Shown here in pieces: positions 8,889 through 16,713 of a stretch of DNA of 64,000 bases. Each line of letters starts with the position of its first letter. Position 1 is the first letter of the stretch. The stretch is from Wujia chipingensis (GTDB taxonomy: Bacteria; Bacillota; Clostridia; Lachnospirales; Lachnospiraceae), in assembly GCF_014337155.1 (NCBI RefSeq), contig NZ_CP060632.1, positions 248,001 to 312,000 on the forward strand. The letters run 5' to 3'. The position numbers were made by a program, and so were the translations under genes. The notes below the pieces were generated by a model. The model saw only the letters and a list, made by a program, of their open reading frames with translations, was not told the origin of the DNA and ran no database searches.

Positions 8889-9908
8889 TTACAGCTTAGA
8901 ACCCTGTATCATTTCTTTTTTTCTTTTTTGATACCTTATGTTTTCACCGTACAGTTGAAGTACAGTGTAACGTTCAATGATGCGGGACATGATACGTTCG
9001 GAATACCGCTCCTGTAATTCCTTCATGGAAAGATTGGTCGAGATGACCGTCGATTTTCCGGTAAGTCCCCTCTGGTTGATAACTTCAAAAAGCTTGGAGC
9101 AGACAAAGGCATTGGTTGTCTCTGTGCCCAGATCATCGATTACCAACAATTCGCTATTATAAATATATTTGTATAATTCTTCAAGTTCTAATTTTTTATT
9201 CATCAGATATTGTCCGAAAACCTGTTCAAACAGATCGTTTGCGGACAGATAGAGAACGGTGTGCCCTTCGTCCAGTAACGCTTTCGCGATACAGTTCGTG
9301 AGAAAAGTCTTTCCGAGACCGGTTTCTCCATATAATAACAGGTTTCCGCGTTCGGTATCCTGTGTCGCAAATGTATTCACGAAACGGTGGACAAGATGCA
9401 GCACATTTTTGGCATTGTCATATGGACTGACAGACCAGTTCCGGTTCTCCGGAATCGTGTGACTGTAATAATCCAGATCAAATGTATCGAAGTTCTCGGA
9501 ATCCAGAACCTGTGTCATGTTGGACTGGCGATATAAGGCATCCACAATCCGGCGTTCAAAGCATGCGCAGACCTTGCCGTCCACATAGGCGAGATCCTTG
9601 CAGACCGGACAATCATAGATTGGTTCCAGATATGTAGCAGGGTAGCCGTGTGTCAGGAGCAGTTCCTGTATCCGCGCAGAATTGCTGCGGTTCTGATTGG
9701 AGATCTCCTGTGTGTCAGCTGCCTGTCCGAGTGCTTTTTTCTTCGCGAGCGCGATATAGGAAAGCTTGTTTTCGGATTGCAACTGTTTGATCTCTGGAAT
9801 CTTCGCATAGATTTCTTCCTGCCGTTCCTGCAGGCGCCGTTTGTTGCGCAGGCGAACCTGTTCGTAATCATGCAGGATATTTTCTTTTTTCAGCAACTCA
9901 AAATTCAT
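8889..9908 (-). CDS. DnaC/DnaI-type replicative helicase loader ATPase
   Basis: 339-residue AAA+ protein. The N-terminal third is charged and helical. A CPVCKDLAYVDGKVCACF segment looks like a four-Cys zinc site. The ATPase core has Walker A GETGLGKT and Walker B LLVIDDLGTE, then a sensor-like STNLSMKEL and an arginine-rich RIMSRIIERY. This is the arrangement of DnaC of E. coli and DnaI of Bacillus, which load the replicative helicase onto origin DNA. The start overlaps the stop of the dnaD-like gene by ATGA, so the two are translationally coupled. With DnaD upstream this is a primosome operon. The exact name (dnaC or dnaI) is a convention, so the symbol is left blank. Confidence 0.9.
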   Translation of the reverse strand: MNFELLKKENILHDYEQVRLRNKRRLQERQEEIYAKIPEIKQLQSENKLSYIALAKKKALGQAADTQEISNQNRSNSARIQELLLTHGYPATYLEPIYDCPVCKDLAYVDGKVCACFERRIVDALYRQSNMTQVLDSENFDTFDLDYYSHTIPENRNWSVSPYDNAKNVLHLVHRFVNTFATQDTERGNLLLYGETGLGKTFLTNCIAKALLDEGHTVLYLSANDLFEQVFGQYLMNKKLELEELYKYIYNSELLVIDDLGTETTNAFVCSKLFEVINQRGLTGKSTVISTNLSMKELQERYSERIMSRIIERYTVLQLYGENIRYQKRKKEMIQGSKL

Positions 9909-11050
9909 TGACCGTTTACCTCTTTGTGGAACAGCTGCTCCATCTCATCAAGCTCGGAGCTCATGCTGCTCTGTGTAAAGTTTGTAAATGCATTTCCGCT
10001 TTTCTTCGTGGTAGCAGAGGCTTTCTGGTTCCTGGCTGTCTCGGCGTGGGCGAGATCTTCCTGCTTGATGCCGGAAAAATCTGTCACCCCTGCGTTATGC
10101 CATGCGGTCAGAATCCCATTTACATATTTGATCGTAGGATTCTGTGTATGTAAAACTGCACGCTTGCAGGCTTCCTCTACGATATCCTCACCGAAGCCGT
10201 AGTCCTTTGTCCATGTCTTAAAGAATTCCTGCTCGATCGTTGTCGGTGCCCCGCGCTTAATGCCAAGCGTCTTGTAGAAGACACGGCAGACACCGCTCAT
10301 AAGAGCGTATTGTTCCTTGGCCTGTGCCTTTGTCTGAATACCGTCCTGATACCAGCCGATGGCAGTAGCCTCTAAGTAACGGCAGTTTTTCTTCTTCATT
10401 GTGGTACAGTATTCAATCAGATATTCGAATAAATCAACACTGAATCCAAGTGTATCATATATGTACATCAATGACTGCGTATCCGACTGTGAGATCGGCT
10501 TCTCAAATAAAGTCTCTACTTGATATAATATATCTTCCCAGTCCTGATCGCGCAAGAGTTTATCGATATCTTTCTGCGTAAATTTCGGCTTTTGTGGTGC
10601 GGAAAGTTCCATCGCAGGTGTTGTAATCGGTACAATCTTGTTGGAAGGCTTCTCTGAGCGCTCCGCTGTGTCTGCTTTTTCCACATGTGCAGATGTATCA
10701 TCGGAACGAAGCAGGGAAAATGCATCCGATTCTGTGGATAACTCCATTTCCGGTGCCTTCAGTGGCAGAACCACAATCCCGGTTGGCTGTCCCTTTCCGT
10801 CAAAGGTCAGACGCAGTGCATCCTTGGTCACCCAATACTTGATAGCACGGCAGATATCTTTTTCTGTGAGATTAAAATGATCCGCAATCTCGGCAACCGA
10901 GATCTGCTGTTTGCTGTTCAGCAGCCGGATCAGATACAGATACACCTTTACAAATTCCCCGTTTGCATCTGTCATATAATAGTCGATAAAAAAGTTCGAG
11001 ATGGAAGAATAAGTCTCGCTATTTTCAGTTGAAATCGTAATTGTCTTCAT
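9905..11050 (-). CDS. dnaD: DnaD-domain replication initiation protein
   Basis: 381 residues. The N-terminal part (about 1-110) is a winged-helix-like region (ISVAEIADHFNLTEKDICRAI). After a polar linker, residues of about 190-330 match the DnaD/DnaB_2 helical domain, including the NPTIKYVNGILTAWHNAGV signature where YxxxIxxxW is the DNA-binding motif of this family. DnaD-type proteins remodel origin DNA and help recruit the helicase loader in low-GC Gram-positives. It is first in the leftward dnaD-dnaC-prs operon, has a good sigma-A promoter 47-74 bases upstream, and sits downstream of a cluster of DnaA-box-like 9-mers. A short polar tail ends the protein. Confidence 0.88.
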   Translation of the reverse strand: MKTITISTENSETYSSISNFFIDYYMTDANGEFVKVYLYLIRLLNSKQQISVAEIADHFNLTEKDICRAIKYWVTKDALRLTFDGKGQPTGIVVLPLKAPEMELSTESDAFSLLRSDDTSAHVEKADTAERSEKPSNKIVPITTPAMELSAPQKPKFTQKDIDKLLRDQDWEDILYQVETLFEKPISQSDTQSLMYIYDTLGFSVDLFEYLIEYCTTMKKKNCRYLEATAIGWYQDGIQTKAQAKEQYALMSGVCRVFYKTLGIKRGAPTTIEQEFFKTWTKDYGFGEDIVEEACKRAVLHTQNPTIKYVNGILTAWHNAGVTDFSGIKQEDLAHAETARNQKASATTKKSGNAFTNFTQSSMSSELDEMEQLFHKEVNGQ

Positions 11051-11096
11051 AGTTTTTTGAACCTTCCCTTCATCGCTTCGCTTAGAAGCATTTCAA

Positions 11097-11124
11097 ATTA
11101 TAGCATGAAGAAAATTAAATTCAA
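11097..11124 (-). promoter_or_regulatory. Predicted sigma-A promoter of the dnaD operon
   Basis: Read leftward: TTGAAT, 16-base spacer, perfect TATAAT. The -35 end lies 36 bases from the nearest DnaA-box-like repeat. Confidence 0.7.
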
Positions 11125-11159
11125 GCGAACATCTTTTCGGTCGGAGCGTTTACGAAAAT

Positions 11160-11186
11160 TGTGGAAAATGTGGATAATGTGGACAA
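11160..11186 (-). promoter_or_regulatory. Three tandem DnaA-box-like 9-mers
   Basis: Three directly abutting 9-mers read TGTGGAAAA, TGTGGATAA and TGTGGACAA on the + strand, i.e. TTTTCCACA, TTATCCACA and TTGTCCACA on the strand of dnaD. The middle one matches the DnaA consensus exactly. They lie upstream of the dnaD promoter. DnaA binding is inferred from the consensus only. Confidence 0.6.
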
Positions 11187-11256
11187 TCAGTTACCATAAA
11201 AAATAAGGGTGTGGAATCAAGCCGTTTGCAGACGATTTATGTTACAATTATGTTAA

Positions 11257-11301
11257 CTAAAAATGAAAAGACCTGTTTGGTAATTTTCCCCAAACAGGTC
11301 T
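11257..11301 (-). terminator. Rho-independent terminator of murC
   Basis: Read leftward: AGACCTGTTTGG paired with its complement (arms 11269-11280 and 11290-11301), followed by CTTTTCATTTTTAG. Confidence 0.8.
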
Positions 11302-11318
11302 GTGGATAATGTGGATAA
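11301..11318 (-). promoter_or_regulatory. Two more tandem DnaA-box consensus 9-mers
   Basis: TGTGGATAA occurs twice back to back, abutting the murC stop codon and the terminator stem. Both are exact matches to TTATCCACA in the same orientation as the set at 11160-11186. Confidence 0.6.
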
Positions 11319-12701
11319 CTATTTTTTTAACAGTGTATTTCCGATAGAATCAACATTTCCGGCGCCCATAGTTATCAACAGGTCATTTTTTTTGCAATTT
11401 TTTTTCACATACTCGGTGATGCTGTCGAAGTCGCCAAGGTAGATGGCATGACCACCGTTGGCGTTGATCTTGTCACAGACATCCTTCGAGGAAACAAGTC
11501 CGGTATCCTGCTCTCTTGCGGCGTAAATATCTGCCAGAAGCACGTGATCGCAGGTTGCAAGTGCCTGTCCAAATTCGTCCAGAAGCGCCTTGGTACGGGA
11601 GTATGTATGAGGCTGGAAGATGCACCACAGTTCGTTGTGTGGTGTGTTCTTGGCAGCCGCCAAGGTTGCAGCAATCTCGGTTGGGTGATGTGCATAATCG
11701 TCGACAATTTTGACACCATTTTCCGTGATTCCCTTGTGCTCGAACCGGCGGTGGGCGCTGGAACAGCGTGCCAGACCGGCAATCGTGTATTTGCGGTCGA
11801 TGCCGAGGAAATCTGCGACTGCGATAACCGACAGGGAATTCATGACATTGTGGATACCCGTTGCATGCAGCTTGATCTGATCCTGCTTCTCGCCTTTGAC
11901 AACGAGTGTGTAAGTTGGGTGCCCTTCTTCGTCGAAAGTAATATCTGTGGCACTGTAATCATTTCCTGCATTCATACCGAAGGTAATGATATTGCAGTGC
12001 AGATCTTTTGTCACATGTTCGTAATATTTCATATCGCCATTTACAACGAGCAGACCGTCGTCTGGCAGGATCTCTGCGAATGTCTTGAAAGAATCTGCGA
12101 TTTCCTCAATGCCGCTGAAGAAATCGAGATGATCCGCGTCCACATTCAGGATGATACTGATATATGGATGGAACGCATGATAGCTGTTTGTGTATTCACA
12201 GGCTTCTGTAACGAAATAATCGGAGTGTCCCACGCGGATATTGCCGCCGATCGCATCCAACATACCACCGATGGAGATGGTTGGATCGGTCTGCGCCTCC
12301 AGCAATACATAGGAGAGCATGGAGGTTGTTGTTGTCTTGCCGTGCGTTCCGCTGACTGCGACGCCGTATTTGTAGTTCAGCATGATCTGACCGAGGAGCT
12401 GTGCCCGTGTCAGCATCGGAATATTTCTGCGTTTCACTTCTACAAATTCCGGATTGTCCGCATGAATGGCTGCGGTATATACGACGAGATCAATATCATC
12501 GGAGATATTTTCTGCTTTCTGTCCGATGAAAATGCGGGCGCCCAGATTCTTCAGAATCTCTGTGATCTCGGATTCCTTCATATCGGAACCGGATACGGTA
12601 AAGCCCTCCTGCAATAAAATCTCGGCAAGTCCGCTCATGCTGATACCGCCGATACCCATGAAATACACATGGATCGGTTTTTCAAAATCTACTTTATACA
12701 T
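11319..12701 (-). CDS. murC: UDP-N-acetylmuramate--L-alanine ligase
   Basis: 460-residue cytosolic Mur ligase that adds L-Ala to UDP-MurNAc, the first peptide step of peptidoglycan synthesis. The N-terminal Rossmann-like domain has MGIGGISMSGLAEIL, the ATP-binding loop is GTHGKTTTTSML (about residue 120), and the central domain has VDADHLDFF and ACEYTNSYHAF, all typical of MurC rather than MurD/E/F. The C-terminal domain contains DDYAHHPTEI. Length is normal. It stands alone: a sigma-A promoter upstream, a terminator just downstream. Confidence 0.96.
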   Translation of the reverse strand: MYKVDFEKPIHVYFMGIGGISMSGLAEILLQEGFTVSGSDMKESEITEILKNLGARIFIGQKAENISDDIDLVVYTAAIHADNPEFVEVKRRNIPMLTRAQLLGQIMLNYKYGVAVSGTHGKTTTTSMLSYVLLEAQTDPTISIGGMLDAIGGNIRVGHSDYFVTEACEYTNSYHAFHPYISIILNVDADHLDFFSGIEEIADSFKTFAEILPDDGLLVVNGDMKYYEHVTKDLHCNIITFGMNAGNDYSATDITFDEEGHPTYTLVVKGEKQDQIKLHATGIHNVMNSLSVIAVADFLGIDRKYTIAGLARCSSAHRRFEHKGITENGVKIVDDYAHHPTEIAATLAAAKNTPHNELWCIFQPHTYSRTKALLDEFGQALATCDHVLLADIYAAREQDTGLVSSKDVCDKINANGGHAIYLGDFDSITEYVKKNCKKNDLLITMGAGNVDSIGNTLLKK

Positions 12702-12782
12702 GGTAATAATCTGCCTTCCTTAATCTCTGTTTGTGATGTATTTGGATCGCATGCGGGGCATGCGAAGCCATATTTATTCCAT

Positions 12783-12810
12783 ATTATAGCACGATTGATT
12801 GACATTACAA
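12783..12810 (-). promoter_or_regulatory. Predicted sigma-A promoter of murC
   Basis: Read leftward: TTGTAA, 16-base spacer, perfect TATAAT, about 80 bases before the murC start. Confidence 0.6.
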
Positions 12811-12934
12811 CAAATTTACGAAATTTATATGCAATGCCAATTGACTTCATGCGGCATTTATGACATTATATATTTTAGTAGTTTTTTATTAAAATTACGA
12901 CCTATAAGAGAGGATTTATATTAGGAGGAACAGC

Positions 12935-13840
12935 ATGAAAGTATGTGAAATGTGTGGAGCACAGAATGATGATGTCTTCACAAAATGCTCAGTTTGTGGC
13001 GCAGATCTGCCATCTATGAACAGCCAGGATGGCGATGATGAGAAGACCGTTCTGATCGATCCGGATCAGGCACCAGCACAGCCGTCAGGTCTGTCATTAA
13101 AGACAGATACAAGTACGTATGGACAGGCAGATGCAGGACAGACAAATCCACAGCCAGCAGCACCACAGTTTGGCGGCATGGGACAGCCACAGATGAATGG
13201 CATGGGACAGCCACAGATGAATGGTATGGGACAGCCACAGATGAACGGCATGGGACAGCCGGGCATGAACGGAATGCCACAGCAGGGTATGCCGGGACAG
13301 GCACCATATGGACAGCCAGGATTTGGTGGTCCGACACCAGCGCAGCCGGCAAAGCCAAAGAAAGGTCTGATCATTGGTATTATTGCAGCAGCCGTTGTTG
13401 TATTGGCAGTTGCATTTGTTCTGATCTTCAAGGGCGGATTCGGAGCAAAGGGAGGAGCATCTTCCCCAGAAGCAGTTGCACAGCAGTTTATCGAGGCGAT
13501 GAATGATCAGGATGTAGATAAGATGTCTGCACTTTGTCCACCATTCCTTGATCCAGGACAGGAAGATATTGAGGATATGCTTGATTCTTATTCTGGATAT
13601 GATGTAACTTTCAAGTATGAGGGCGTTGAGAGCAAAGAGATGTATGACAGCGATGATCTGGATGATCTTGAAGAGGATATCAGTGATTATGCAGACAAAA
13701 CAATCAAGCTGCAGGACGCTTGTGATCTGGAGTTCTCTTTCAACGTAGCAGTGACAATGAGTGGCGAGACTTACGATCAGTCAAGCACATATCCGATCAC
13801 ATGTATCAAGTACAAGGGAAACTGGTATCTCTATGAGTAA
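12935..13840 (+). CDS. Zinc-ribbon membrane protein with GMGQPQMN repeats
   Basis: 301 residues. An N-terminal zinc ribbon (CEMCGAQ, then CSVCGADL) is followed by a Gln/Pro/Gly/Met-rich segment at about 70-142 that contains near-perfect copies of GMGQPQMN. A single transmembrane helix (about 146-168, IIGIIAAAVVVLAVAFVLIF) leads to an extracytoplasmic domain that begins SPEAVAQQFIEAMNDQDVDKM, the typical opening of NTF2-like/DUF4878-type lipoprotein and membrane domains. Acidic runs (DDLDDLEEDISDY) follow. SD AGGAGG lies 6-11 bases before the ATG. The next gene overlaps its last eight bases. Function is unknown; the fold assignment is a moderate-confidence reading. Confidence 0.72.
   Translation: MKVCEMCGAQNDDVFTKCSVCGADLPSMNSQDGDDEKTVLIDPDQAPAQPSGLSLKTDTSTYGQADAGQTNPQPAAPQFGGMGQPQMNGMGQPQMNGMGQPQMNGMGQPGMNGMPQQGMPGQAPYGQPGFGGPTPAQPAKPKKGLIIGIIAAAVVVLAVAFVLIFKGGFGAKGGASSPEAVAQQFIEAMNDQDVDKMSALCPPFLDPGQEDIEDMLDSYSGYDVTFKYEGVESKEMYDSDDLDDLEEDISDYADKTIKLQDACDLEFSFNVAVTMSGETYDQSSTYPITCIKYKGNWYLYE
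13175..13270 (+). repeat. 24-bp in-frame tandem repeats
   Basis: Four consecutive 24-base units at 13175, 13199, 13223 and 13247 encode GMGQPQMN (the fourth GMGQPGMN). Units 1 and 2 are identical; unit 3 differs at a few third positions. A degenerate fifth unit follows. Confidence 0.85.
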
Positions 13841-14114
13841 GAAGACACAGACGATTCTGACAATCTGTGTAGATATAAGTATGCTGGCAGTCATTGTGAC
13901 TGCCAGCTATTTGTTACTCACGGGGAAATTGCAGGGGAACTGGATTCATGTAGCGCAGATCGCAATTATCGCTGCGATTCCGACGCTCTTTTTTGTAAGC
14001 TTCTTGAATTTCGGTATGCAGAAATACGAGAAGATGCGCCCGGAGGATGCGTGGGAAGATGAGCACGATGAAACAGAAGAACAGGATGAAAATAAAAATG
14101 CACCGCAATCATAA
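13833..14114 (+). CDS. Small two-helix membrane protein
   Basis: 93 residues from the ATG at 13833 (MSKKTQTIL), overlapping the end of the zinc-ribbon gene by eight bases, so translational coupling is likely. Two hydrophobic helices (about 8-30 and 39-60) are joined by a short loop, and the tail is strongly acidic (EDEHDETEEQDE). An upstream in-frame start at 13761 exists but would add 24 non-hydrophobic residues that lie entirely within the previous gene. I do not recognise the family. A bidirectional terminator follows. Confidence 0.65.
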   Translation: MSKKTQTILTICVDISMLAVIVTASYLLLTGKLQGNWIHVAQIAIIAAIPTLFFVSFLNFGMQKYEKMRPEDAWEDEHDETEEQDENKNAPQS

Positions 14115-14133
14115 TAACTGCGGTGCATTTTTT
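14097..14133. terminator. Bidirectional terminator
   Basis: TGCACCGCA and TGCGGTGCA pair around an 11-base loop; A/T runs on both sides suit the convergent genes. The T-run reaches the stop codon of the leftward lipoprotein gene. Confidence 0.8.
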
Positions 14134-14632
14134 ATTGCTGATCGAATGTAATGCTGTCTGCCCATTGCAACATGGACTTTTCTAAAGAGTCGTACGAACG
14201 GTGCTTGCACACGAATTCACAGATCCAGTAATTGTTCCCTTCCTTCAGCATGCAGTGCAGATAGGTGTATTTGGCACCGGATACGGTCTGCGTGTTGCTG
14301 AAATAATAGTAGTTGTTCCGCTGTACCAGCTTATCAGTGGAAATGCCGTTCAGGCTGCAGATTTCCTTTGCGTAATCCTTCAGTCCTGCAATTTCGTAGC
14401 CCTGATATTCAAGGTCGGACGCATTTTCGGTTTTTACGGAAAATGATACATCGTCGCTGACGAAGTAGGCGTCAAAACCGGACATCTTACTTTCTTTGAA
14501 AGTATCGGTCAGGGTAATGGTCATCGTACCAACGGTGAAGTTTTTGGGATTGCCGCTGCATCCACATAGGAGACAAGTGGTAAGCACGATCAGGCACAGC
14601 CCTAAAGTTATTTTTTTTGATTTCGAACGCAT
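14132..14632 (-). CDS. Predicted lipoprotein
   Basis: 166 residues. Residues 1-24 are a lipoprotein signal peptide with the lipobox LLCGC, lipidated at Cys24. The mature part is a small mixed alpha/beta domain (VGTMTITLTDTFKES, then YYYFSNTQTVSGAKYTYLHCMLKEG) with no motif I recognise, so it is described only as a surface lipoprotein. It lies 15 bases downstream of the 190-residue leftward gene, probably in one operon, and ends at the shared terminator. Confidence 0.75.
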   Translation of the reverse strand: MRSKSKKITLGLCLIVLTTCLLCGCSGNPKNFTVGTMTITLTDTFKESKMSGFDAYFVSDDVSFSVKTENASDLEYQGYEIAGLKDYAKEICSLNGISTDKLVQRNNYYYFSNTQTVSGAKYTYLHCMLKEGNNYWICEFVCKHRSYDSLEKSMLQWADSITFDQQ

Positions 14633-14647
14633 AGTTAAACTCCTTTC

Positions 14648-15220
14648 CTAGTTGCCGTCGTCTTGCTGATGCTGTTTGGAGAGTCCTTCCTGTATAAATG
14701 CATCGATGTTACGTTCGGTTGATTTTAAAATGGCTGCCAGCCGTTCCTGTTCGGCGGCTTTTTCTTTTGCAGCTTCGATTTCGCGTTGCTTTTTTTCTTC
14801 ATCCTCTGCAGCTTCCCGGTTGAGCCGGGCCATGATCTCGTTGGCACGGGCTAACACATCGTCGTCGACACCTGCCGGAATCTCTTCCGGATCTAATGCA
14901 GAATTGGTGCTGCTTATGTCTGGTTCTGCATTGACAGCCGGTGCGAATGCCGTTGGTTCGGCAGACATATGTGCTGCCTCCGAAACCAGATCGTCGATAT
15001 TATGCTGGCTCTGACGGTTCGTGTCAAGCACGGCATCTGCAAGCGCCTGAGCATCGAGCGTTTCTGACTGCGATGGTTTCGTTGGTGCCGCATATTTGAC
15101 GTCCGGCTCTTTTTCTTCTGGCCACTCGCCGCTATGGATGAGTTTATAGACCGGCTTATATACGATACACCACCATTTGTAGACGGTTCGTTTTGCCCGG
15201 AATAGAAAGTTATCGTACAT
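14648..15220 (-). CDS. Hypothetical charged coiled-coil protein
   Basis: 190 residues with an aromatic, basic N terminus (FRAKRTVYKWWCIVYKPVYK) that may lie on the membrane, then a low-complexity acidic middle, then a Glu/Lys/Ala/Arg-rich coiled coil at about 130-190 ending in a Gln-rich tail. No transmembrane segment or catalytic motif is visible and I do not recognise the family. It begins the leftward pair with the lipoprotein. Before the IS630 insertion its start faced that of pyk across about 200 bases of shared upstream DNA. Confidence 0.6.
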   Translation of the reverse strand: MYDNFLFRAKRTVYKWWCIVYKPVYKLIHSGEWPEEKEPDVKYAAPTKPSQSETLDAQALADAVLDTNRQSQHNIDDLVSEAAHMSAEPTAFAPAVNAEPDISSTNSALDPEEIPAGVDDDVLARANEIMARLNREAAEDEEKKQREIEAAKEKAAEQERLAAILKSTERNIDAFIQEGLSKQHQQDDGN

Positions 15221-15255
15221 GTAAGCCTCCTATATATTTTGTGTATAAATGTATA

Positions 15256-15276
15256 ATGCTATCACTATAATAGCAT
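15256..15276. promoter_or_regulatory. Short palindrome in the divergent promoter region
   Basis: ATGCTAT and ATAGCAT flank a 7-base spacer. It lies 36-56 bases upstream of the leftward hypothetical gene and could be an operator; no regulator is apparent. Confidence 0.35.
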
Positions 15277-15343
15277 GATTTTATCTGGAATAAAAGTTAA
15301 AAATTTGTTAGTTTTTTATGAGAAAAATACTTTTGAAATATGG

Positions 15344-15372
15344 TTGTAAATCTTGACATAAGCGATTATACT
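15344..15372 (+). promoter_or_regulatory. Probable original pyk promoter, now cut off by IS630
   Basis: TTGTAA, 17-base spacer, TATACT, pointing at pyk. The IS630 element begins two bases after the -10 box. If the element is removed, this promoter would sit about 65 bases before pyk. Confidence 0.55.
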
Positions 15373-15414
15373 AGTGTACTGTATCATTGATATTTAGTAT
15401 ATCTGCCACTTTAA

Positions 15415-16104
15415 TTAAAAAGTGACAGATGATAGTGTCGGATACAGTGATATCAGTTTTTCCCGTGCATCCCCTGTTTGGAAATGCCACTGTATCTTAG
15501 CTGTATCCCAATTACGTTCCATTTCCCATGCTGATAACTCACATTTAAGTTTGTCAAGGGTGGATATTCGACGCGAAAGACATTGGCGTGTCATTACATT
15601 AAGCTCAATTTCAGCCATGTCAAGCCAACTTCCATGTTTAGGCGTATAGTGGATTTCCAGTCGTTTTATGATCCTTCTTGCTTCTGATGGTGGAAATGCT
15701 TTATAAAGTGAAGCAGCTTTATGGGTGTTTAAATTGTCCATTACCAGTATGATTTTCTTTGCATCTGGAAACATTTCATCTGACAGATATTTGATTTCCA
15801 TTGCCCAGTCAATTGCAGTACGGTGTTCATGGACACTCACATGGTGTCTGCCGCCAAGTGGTTCAACAAAAGCAAATATGCTGCAGGTGCCATTCCTCTT
15901 ATATTCGGAATCCGTTTTCTGGTTGTCACCCGGACGAACAGGCAGTGGCTGCCTTACATCATCCAAAAGCTGGTATGGCTTTTCATCCATACAGACAACA
16001 GGGTACATCGGGTCATATGGGAGTTCATAAACATCAAGGACATCTTCCATGCAGGCTACAAAATCAGCATCTTCTTTTGACGGAATACACCAGTAGTCAT
16101 TCAT
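15415..16104 (-). CDS. IS630 transposase, C-terminal DDE half (orfB)
   Basis: 229 residues from the ATG at 16104 with the catalytic acidic triad of the IS630/Tc1-mariner superfamily: Asp in VCMDEKPY, Asp in VMDNLNTH and Glu in SWLDMAEIE. The frame overlaps orfA by four bases. A -1 slip in orfA on an eight-A run (16121-16128 on the + strand as T) would read through KKNKLRPH into this frame, giving one transposase of about 383 residues of normal IS630 architecture. On its own the half lacks the DNA-binding domain. Independent initiation at the ATG is the alternative. Confidence 0.88.
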   Translation of the reverse strand: MNDYWCIPSKEDADFVACMEDVLDVYELPYDPMYPVVCMDEKPYQLLDDVRQPLPVRPGDNQKTDSEYKRNGTCSIFAFVEPLGGRHHVSVHEHRTAIDWAMEIKYLSDEMFPDAKKIILVMDNLNTHKAASLYKAFPPSEARRIIKRLEIHYTPKHGSWLDMAEIELNVMTRQCLSRRISTLDKLKCELSAWEMERNWDTAKIQWHFQTGDAREKLISLYPTLSSVTF

Positions 16105-16565
16105 GTGAGGTCGAAGTTTATTTTTTTTAAAGCCCTGCCGATGGTATCTTTACTGACTGGAACATCAAGTACAATTTTTGCCTGTTCTTCCAGCAGACGG
16201 AGTGTCCAGCGGGAATGTCCTTCCGGTGCAGGACTGCACGCAATTTCAATAATACGAGCCTCAGCACGCCCATCAAATTTTCTGCGTGCATTATCAGAAT
16301 TGACATTCCGGTTCATTGTACGGATACCCTGGATGCCTTTTTCGGAATAAAGCTTTACAGTATTCATGATAGTAGCCATACATACGCAATTTGTTTTGGC
16401 AGACTGTGCATGGGTAAGAACTTTACCGTGTGCCTCATCTAGATCAATGATAATCTGGCATCTGTTTCGAACAGTTTTGGTTGTTTGCTTTTTACGCATA
16501 ACAGATTTTAGTTCCTTGAGTTCGTCATCCGTTAATGAAATATTATATTTTTTTGGTCTTGCCAT
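16101..16565 (-). CDS. IS630 transposase, N-terminal DNA-binding half (orfA)
   Basis: 154 residues with helix-turn-helix regions (LTDDELKELKSVMRKK, then AQSAKTNCVCMATIMNTVKLY) typical of the IS630 N terminus that binds the terminal repeats. It ends in RALKKINFDLT and a TGA. Near its end the codons TTA AAA AAA ATA form an A AAA AAA slippery heptamer in the correct phase for -1 frameshifting into orfB. Start ATG at 16565 with no strong SD, which is common for transposases. Confidence 0.85.
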   Translation of the reverse strand: MARPKKYNISLTDDELKELKSVMRKKQTTKTVRNRCQIIIDLDEAHGKVLTHAQSAKTNCVCMATIMNTVKLYSEKGIQGIRTMNRNVNSDNARRKFDGRAEARIIEIACSPAPEGHSRWTLRLLEEQAKIVLDVPVSKDTIGRALKKINFDLT

Positions 16566-16713
16566 CTAAAATCACCGCCGTTTCTTTTTAGTATATCATG
16601 AAACGGTTTGTCAGACCATAAAATTAATTAAATATCAATGATACAGTACACTAGGAGTGTATGTCAAAATGGGAGAAGATTTGGCAAATAAATATAAAAC
16701 GAGGTAATAAGTG

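Larger units (their letters stand above)
15374..16651 (-). mobile_element. IS630-family insertion sequence, complete
   Basis: 1278-bp element with perfect 23-bp terminal inverted repeats (15374-15396 and 16629-16651, beginning GTGTACTGTATC). It is flanked by TA on both sides (15372-15373 and 16652-16653) inside CTAG, which fits the known IS630 preference for CTAG with TA duplication. It carries two overlapping transposase frames on the minus strand. Intact ends, an intact target duplication and plausible expression of a fused transposase suggest a recent and possibly active insertion. Confidence 0.92.

Noticed and set aside
11160..11318. Calling the DnaA-box cluster the chromosome origin
   Set aside because: No dnaA or dnaN is adjacent, and no typical unwinding element was identified; only the boxes themselves are supported.
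11448..12617. Long rightward frame of 389 codons opposite murC
   Set aside because: It lies wholly on the complementary strand of a clear murC, has no SD and its Cys/Ile/Asp-rich protein matches nothing.
12841..12876. Promoter for the zinc-ribbon gene at 12935 (TTGACT ... TTATAT)
   Set aside because: The spacer is 19 bases and the -10 weak; not strong enough to list.
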